DNA of 64,000 nucleotides from Pantoea sp. AS-PWVM4 (lineage in GTDB: Bacteria > Pseudomonadota > Gammaproteobacteria > Enterobacterales > Enterobacteriaceae). The position numbers and the translations under genes were made by a program. Positions within the stretch are counted from its first letter, which is position 1; every line of letters starts with the position of its first letter. This document shows, piece by piece, positions 59,994-64,000 of this stretch. Below the pieces are notes generated by a model. It ran no database searches. It was not told the origin of the DNA and saw only the letters and a program-made list of their open reading frames with translations. The stretch covers positions 186,001 through 250,000 of the forward strand of contig NZ_ASZC01000005.1 of assembly GCF_000468095.1 (NCBI RefSeq). Reading direction: 5' to 3'.

Positions 59994-60542
59994 TTAAAGC
60001 TGCAAAAAATGCTCGCGGTAATACGCCAGTTCCGCCACGGACTCGCGGATATCATCCAATGCCTGATGGCTGCCGCTTTTTTTGAAGCCTGGCAGGATGT
60101 CTGGCTTCCAGCGACGCGCCAACTCTTTCAGGGTACTGACATCGAGATAACGGTAGTGGAAATAAGCCTCCAGCTCCGGCATATATTTGAACAGGAAGCG
60201 ACGATCCTGACCGATGCTGTTGCCACAAATCGGCGAGGTATTAGCAGGCACCCACTGTTGCAAAAATTCGATAGTCGCCAGTTCTGCGGCACGATCGTCA
60301 AACTGGCTGGCCTTCACGCGATCCACCAGACCGCTGTTGGTATGGGTACGCACATTCCAGTCATCCATCAGCGCCAACTGGGCATCGGACTGATGTACCG
60401 CCATCACCGGCCCTTCCGCCAGAATATTCAGATTGGCATCCGTTACCAGCGTAGCGATCTCAATGATGCGATCGCGTTCTGGATCCAGCCCGGTCATTTC
60501 GAGGTCGATCCAAATCAGATTATTTTCATTTCCAGCTGTCAT
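59994..60542 (-). CDS. orn: Oligoribonuclease
   Basis: 182 residues from the ATG at 60542 ([19 protein letters not shown]); E. coli Orn is 181. DEDDh exonuclease: [17 protein letters not shown] (Asp/Glu), [20 protein letters not shown] (Asp), and [12 protein letters not shown] (His and Asp). It degrades di- and short oligoribonucleotides, including pGpG, and is essential in E. coli. It is divergent from rsgA across about 100 bp. Confidence 0.97.
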   Translation of the reverse strand: MTAGNENNLIWIDLEMTGLDPERDRIIEIATLVTDANLNILAEGPVMAVHQSDAQLALMDDWNVRTHTNSGLVDRVKASQFDDRAAELATIEFLQQWVPANTSPICGNSIGQDRRFLFKYMPELEAYFHYRYLDVSTLKELARRWKPDILPGFKKSGSHQALDDIRESVAELAYYREHFLQL

Positions 60543-60644
60543 GCATTTTCCGCCCGTTGCCAAAGTCGTCATTACACTAAATTAAGGTGTATCATAGACG
60601 TTTTGCCCAGCGGGGCGAAGCCTGGCGAAAGCGTGAGAGGATGC

Positions 60645-61694
60645 GTGAGCAAAAATAAACTGTCGAAGGGTCAACAACGTCGCGTAAGCGCGAACCATGA
60701 GCGTCGTCTGAAGCAACGGAGCGAAAAGCCGGAACCGGATGATAGCCTGTTTGGGGAGCCAACCGATGGCGTAGTGATCAGCCGCTTCGGCATGCACGCA
60801 GACGTTGAAGACAGCGCAGGCGAGGTACATCGCTGCAATATTCGTCGCACCATTCGATCGCTGGTTACCGGCGATCGCGTGGTCTGGCGTGCGGCCAATG
60901 AGAACGGCGGCAAAGGGATCGTCGAAGCGGTATACGATCGTACCAGCGTATTGACGCGCCCCGACTTCTACGACGGCGTCAAACCGATCGCCGCCAATAT
61001 CGATCAGATCATTATCGTGTCGGCGATCCTGCCTGAGTTGTCACTTAACATCATCGATCGTTATCTGGTCGCCAGTGAAACCCTGGGGATCGAGCCACTG
61101 CTGGTATTGAACAAAACCGATCTGCTGGACGATGAAGCGCGTGCTTTTGTTGATGAACAGATGGCGATTTACCGCCACATTGGTTATCGCGTCCTGATGG
61201 TGTCCAGCCGCGCCAAAAACGGCCTCGATGAGCTGGAGGCTGCGTTAACCGGACGTATCAGCATCTTTGCCGGGCAGTCCGGTGTCGGCAAATCCAGCCT
61301 GCTGAATGCGCTGCTGGGCCTCGATGTCGCGGGTGATGAGATCCTGACTAACGACGTGTCGGATGTTTCAGGTCTTGGCCAGCACACCACCACTGCCGCA
61401 CGCTTGTACCATTTCCCGCACGGCGGCGATGTGATTGATTCGCCGGGTGTACGCGAATTTGGTTTATGGCACCTGGAGCCGGAACAAATCACCCGTGGAT
61501 TTGTCGAATTCCGTGAGTTTCTTGGCAGTTGCAAGTTTCGCGACTGCAAGCACGGCAATGATCCCGGCTGTGCTATTCGTGAAGCGGTAGAGAACGGCAT
61601 CATCGATGCTTCTCGCTTCGATAACTACCACCGAATTCTGGAAAGTATGGCGCAAGTAAAAACGCGTAAAAACTTTTCCGCCAGCGAAGATTAA
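60645..61694 (+). CDS. rsgA: RsgA, ribosome small-subunit-dependent GTPase
   Basis: 349 residues from a GTG at 60645 ([20 protein letters not shown]), preceded by GAGAGGAT; the frame is open much further upstream through orn and the tRNAs, but that part is not coding. N-terminal OB-fold, circularly permuted GTPase with [12 protein letters not shown] (G4) before [18 protein letters not shown] (G1) and [12 protein letters not shown] (G3), and a C-terminal zinc finger ([14 protein letters not shown]). It checks late 30S maturation. Confidence 0.97.
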   Translation: MSKNKLSKGQQRRVSANHERRLKQRSEKPEPDDSLFGEPTDGVVISRFGMHADVEDSAGEVHRCNIRRTIRSLVTGDRVVWRAANENGGKGIVEAVYDRTSVLTRPDFYDGVKPIAANIDQIIIVSAILPELSLNIIDRYLVASETLGIEPLLVLNKTDLLDDEARAFVDEQMAIYRHIGYRVLMVSSRAKNGLDELEAALTGRISIFAGQSGVGKSSLLNALLGLDVAGDEILTNDVSDVSGLGQHTTTAARLYHFPHGGDVIDSPGVREFGLWHLEPEQITRGFVEFREFLGSCKFRDCKHGNDPGCAIREAVENGIIDASRFDNYHRILESMAQVKTRKNFSASED

Positions 61695-61696
61695 CG

Positions 61697-61828
61697 GTTA
61701 TACCCAAAATCATTCGAACGGCAGGAAGGCGGCAAACGAGTGAATCCCAGGAGCTTACTCAGGTAAGTGACTGGGGTCAGCGAGCCCAGCCAACGCACCT
61801 GCCGTTTGAAGGATGAAGGGTATACAAC
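61697..61828. repeat. MITE-like inverted repeat between rsgA and psd
   Basis: About 130 bp. The left end GTTATACCC...TCGAACGGCAGG is an imperfect inverted copy of the right end CCTGCCGTTTGAA...GGGTATACAAC. The interior has further partial symmetry (GGAGCTTACTCAGGTAAGTGAC and CAGCGAGCCCAGCCAACG). I recall similar elements as common dispersed repeats in Serratia, Yersinia and other Enterobacterales. No coding capacity was seen. Confidence 0.7.
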
Positions 61829-61911
61829 GGCACATTCGCCAACTGACCGGGGCGCTGCTACAATCCGCCCCCTTTTGTATAAACGATGTGTAATAAAGCC
61901 AGGAGGCTAAG

Positions 61912-62808
61912 GTGTTTGATCGTTTTAAGCTCGGCCTGAATCATATTCTGCCTAAGAAAGGACTGACCGAACTTGCCGGTTGGGGTGCCAGTCGTCGTGG
62001 TGGCTGGCTGACCAAAGCGGTCATCGATATTTTTGTCTGGTACTACAAAGTGGATATGGCGGAAGCCAGCAAACCAGACACCGCCAGCTATCGCACCTTT
62101 AATGATTTCTTCGTGCGCCCGTTAAAAGAGGGGGCTCGCCCGATCGATCCCGATGCCACGCTGCTGGCTCTGCCTGCCGATGGTGCCATCAGTCAGTTAG
62201 GTCGCATCGAAGGGGATCAGATTTTCCAGGCCAAAGGCCATTACTACTCGTTGCAGGCACTGCTGGCGGGTAATGATGCACTGGCGGAACAGTTCCAGGA
62301 CGGTGAGTTTGTCACCACTTACCTCGCCCCGCGTGATTATCACCGGGTACATATGCCGTGTAACGGTATCCTGCGCGAAATGATTTACGTGCCAGGCGAC
62401 CTTTACTCCGTCAACCCTCTGACCGCGCGTAACATTCCAAACCTGTTTGCACGTAACGAGCGCGTGATTTGTGTGTTCGATACCGATCATGGTCCGATGG
62501 TACAGATTCTGGTTGGTGCAACCATCGTGGGAAGTATCGAAACCGTTTGGGCCGGTACCATCACGCCGCCACGCGAAGGGGTGATCAAACGCTGGCACTA
62601 CCCGGCAGCCGATCATGATGGCGCAGTGGTGCTGCTGAAAGGCCAGGAAATGGGACGCTTCAAGCTGGGTTCCACCGTCATCAACCTGTTTGCCCCGAAG
62701 CGCGTCAAACTGGCAGAGAGCCTGGAAGCGGAGAGCAAAACCCGTCTTGGTCAGCCGCTGGCTATCGCACTGCCACAGCAGGGTGAAACCACCCCGCTCG
62801 CCGACTAA
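61912..62808 (+). CDS. psd: Phosphatidylserine decarboxylase proenzyme
   Basis: 298 residues from a GTG with a strong AGGAGGCTAAG before it. It converts phosphatidylserine to phosphatidylethanolamine at the inner membrane. The self-cleavage motif is [13 protein letters not shown] (LGST, near 253-256; the Ser becomes the pyruvoyl group). Catalytic residues are in [11 protein letters not shown] and [15 protein letters not shown] [16 protein letters not shown]. The tail after the alpha chain is shorter than in E. coli (322 residues), lacking the acidic extension. It is cotranscribed with mscM. Confidence 0.96.
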   Translation: MFDRFKLGLNHILPKKGLTELAGWGASRRGGWLTKAVIDIFVWYYKVDMAEASKPDTASYRTFNDFFVRPLKEGARPIDPDATLLALPADGAISQLGRIEGDQIFQAKGHYYSLQALLAGNDALAEQFQDGEFVTTYLAPRDYHRVHMPCNGILREMIYVPGDLYSVNPLTARNIPNLFARNERVICVFDTDHGPMVQILVGATIVGSIETVWAGTITPPREGVIKRWHYPAADHDGAVVLLKGQEMGRFKLGSTVINLFAPKRVKLAESLEAESKTRLGQPLAIALPQQGETTPLAD

Positions 62809-62822
62809 CAGGACAACTCCCT

Positions 62823-64000
62823 GTGCGTGCCTTTCTTATCCTGCTGCTGAGTTTGTGGCTCAGCAGCCCTGTTTTTGCGGCCACCGTGCCGCAAGCCAGT
62901 GACCTGAAACAGGAGCTGGATGCCGTCAAATCCGCCAAAAGCTCCCCTGCCCAAACCGAACAAATTCAGACACTGGAAACGGCACTCAATTTCCTTGCTG
63001 AACGCGATGATTCGCTGGAGCGGGCAAAGCAATATCAGCAGGTAATTGACGACTTCCCCCGTCTGGCGCGAGAACTGCGCCAGCAACTCGCCAGCATGAC
63101 CACTGAGAGCAGCAAAACGGTGCGCAACAATATGAGCAGCACCGAACTGGATCAGGAGATTTTGCAGGTCAGCAGTCAGTTACTGGAAGAGGGACGTCAG
63201 GCACAGCAGGAGCAGGATCGCGCACGCGAAATCAGCGATTCGCTGTCGCAGTTGCCGCAGCAGCAGACCGAGGCGCGCCGGGCCATGACGGAGAGCGACC
63301 GTCGCGTGCAGGGCGCATCAACCGCCACCACCCCGCAGGAACAGGCCCAGATCTATGCACGTCAGGCGGAGAACGCCGCCAACAAAGCGCGTGTGGATGA
63401 ACTGGAACTGGCGCAACTCTCCGCCAATAACCGTCAGGAATTGGCGCGCATGCGTGCCGAAGTGCATCAACGTCAGGCCTCACAACTGGATAATTACCTG
63501 CAAGCGCTGCGCAATCAGTTGAATAATCAGCGCCAGCGTGAGGCTGAACAGGCACTGGAACGTACCGAGCAACTGGCGGAAAACAGCGGCGATCTGCCCA
63601 GCGCCATTAGCGAACAATTCCGGGTAAACCGTGAGCTGTCTGCTGACCTTAATCAGCAGGCACAACGCATGGATTTGGTCGCCTCGCAGCAACGCCTGGC
63701 GACCAATCAGACGTTGCAAGTCCGTCAGGCGCTGAGCACCCTGCGTGAGCAATCGCAATGGCTGGGCGCATCGAACCTGTTGGGCGAGGCCTTGCGCGCG
63801 CAGGTGGCGCGTCTGCCGGATATGCCCAAATCACAGCAGATCGACAACGAAATGGGCCAGTTGCGCGTACAACGGCTCCGTTATGAGGATTTGCTGGAGC
63901 GTCAGCAGGCATTACGCAAAGAGAAGCAGGATGATGGCACGCCTTTCACCAGTGAACAGAGCCGCATTCTGGAAGCCCAGCTGAAAACTCAGCGCGAGTT
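62823..64000 (+). CDS. mscM: MscM (YjeP), miniconductance mechanosensitive channel, 5' part
   Basis: The first 392 residues or so of a protein of about 1100; the window ends inside it. The start is GTG at 62823 with CAGGA upstream. A signal peptide (VRAFLILLLSLWLSSPVFAA) precedes a long periplasmic coiled coil (LKQELDAVKSAKSSP, DELELAQLSANNRQELARMR, ALRAQVARLPDMPKSQQID), closely following E. coli YjeP. The pore-forming MscS-like domain lies beyond the window. It is 14 nt after psd, as in the E. coli psd-mscM operon. Confidence 0.95.
   Translation, partial: MRAFLILLLSLWLSSPVFAATVPQASDLKQELDAVKSAKSSPAQTEQIQTLETALNFLAERDDSLERAKQYQQVIDDFPRLARELRQQLASMTTESSKTVRNNMSSTELDQEILQVSSQLLEEGRQAQQEQDRAREISDSLSQLPQQQTEARRAMTESDRRVQGASTATTPQEQAQIYARQAENAANKARVDELELAQLSANNRQELARMRAEVHQRQASQLDNYLQALRNQLNNQRQREAEQALERTEQLAENSGDLPSAISEQFRVNRELSADLNQQAQRMDLVASQQRLATNQTLQVRQALSTLREQSQWLGASNLLGEALRAQVARLPDMPKSQQIDNEMGQLRVQRLRYEDLLERQQALRKEKQDDGTPFTSEQSRILEAQLKTQRE

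Overview
The window is a gene-dense stretch of an enterobacterial chromosome. Protein similarity to E. coli K-12 is very high across housekeeping genes. The dispersed GCGCGATTTATCGCGC-type repeats and the local gene mix point to the family Erwiniaceae, most likely Pantoea or a close relative; this placement is inferred from recognition, not from a search. About 58 protein genes, three tRNA genes and several regulatory or repeat elements can be supported. No prophage, integron, transposase or CRISPR array was seen.

Layout. Positions 1-1625 hold the end of lpoA, then yraN, diaA and dolP. The divergent pair yhaK/yhaJ follows (1655-3384). Positions 3534-10924 are a nine-gene minus-strand accessory operon: an orphan PRD protein, SFCGS protein, DUF4312, DUF4311, DUF4310, an amidohydrolase, a DgaE-like PLP lyase, a DgaF-like KDPG aldolase and a PRD/EIIB/EIIA regulator. 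It looks like an uncharacterised, PTS-linked uptake and breakdown route for an N-acylated amino-sugar acid, and is the best candidate here for an undescribed system. From 11179 to the right end the backbone follows E. coli minutes ~94-97 in inverted order. It runs cybC-pmbA-darP-mpl-fbp, then yeaL-ppa, ytfP-tamB-tamA, paeA-ytfK-ytfJ-cysQ-cpdB, fklB-oapA and rplI-rpsR-priB-rpsF. It continues yjfP...bsmA-aidB, rlmB-rnr-nsrR-purA-yjeT, hflC-hflK-hflX-hfq-miaA-mutL-amiB-tsaE-nnr, queG, datA, glyVXY, orn, rsgA and psd-mscM (mscM is cut by the window end).

Departures from the E. coli order mark the variable junctions. A GtrII-type glucosyltransferase lies between ppa and ytfP, where E. coli K-12 has chpSB. 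Two chemoreceptors are inserted, after fbp and between yjfP and bsmA. A small secreted protein of unknown function lies next to rpsF. The msrA, cycA and ula genes are absent from their usual places.

Non-coding highlights. A datA-like locus lies between queG and the tRNA-Gly genes: four DnaA boxes fitting TTWTNCACA and an exact IHF consensus. Five copies of a REP-like palindromic repeat all sit at gene 3' ends. A MITE-like inverted repeat of about 130 bp lies upstream of psd. The leader of the polyamine exporter gene paeA can fold into a long-range structure. The rpsF leader can sequester its own ribosome-binding site. Coordinates were read by eye; similarity statements come from memory of the E. 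coli proteins, and no searches were run.
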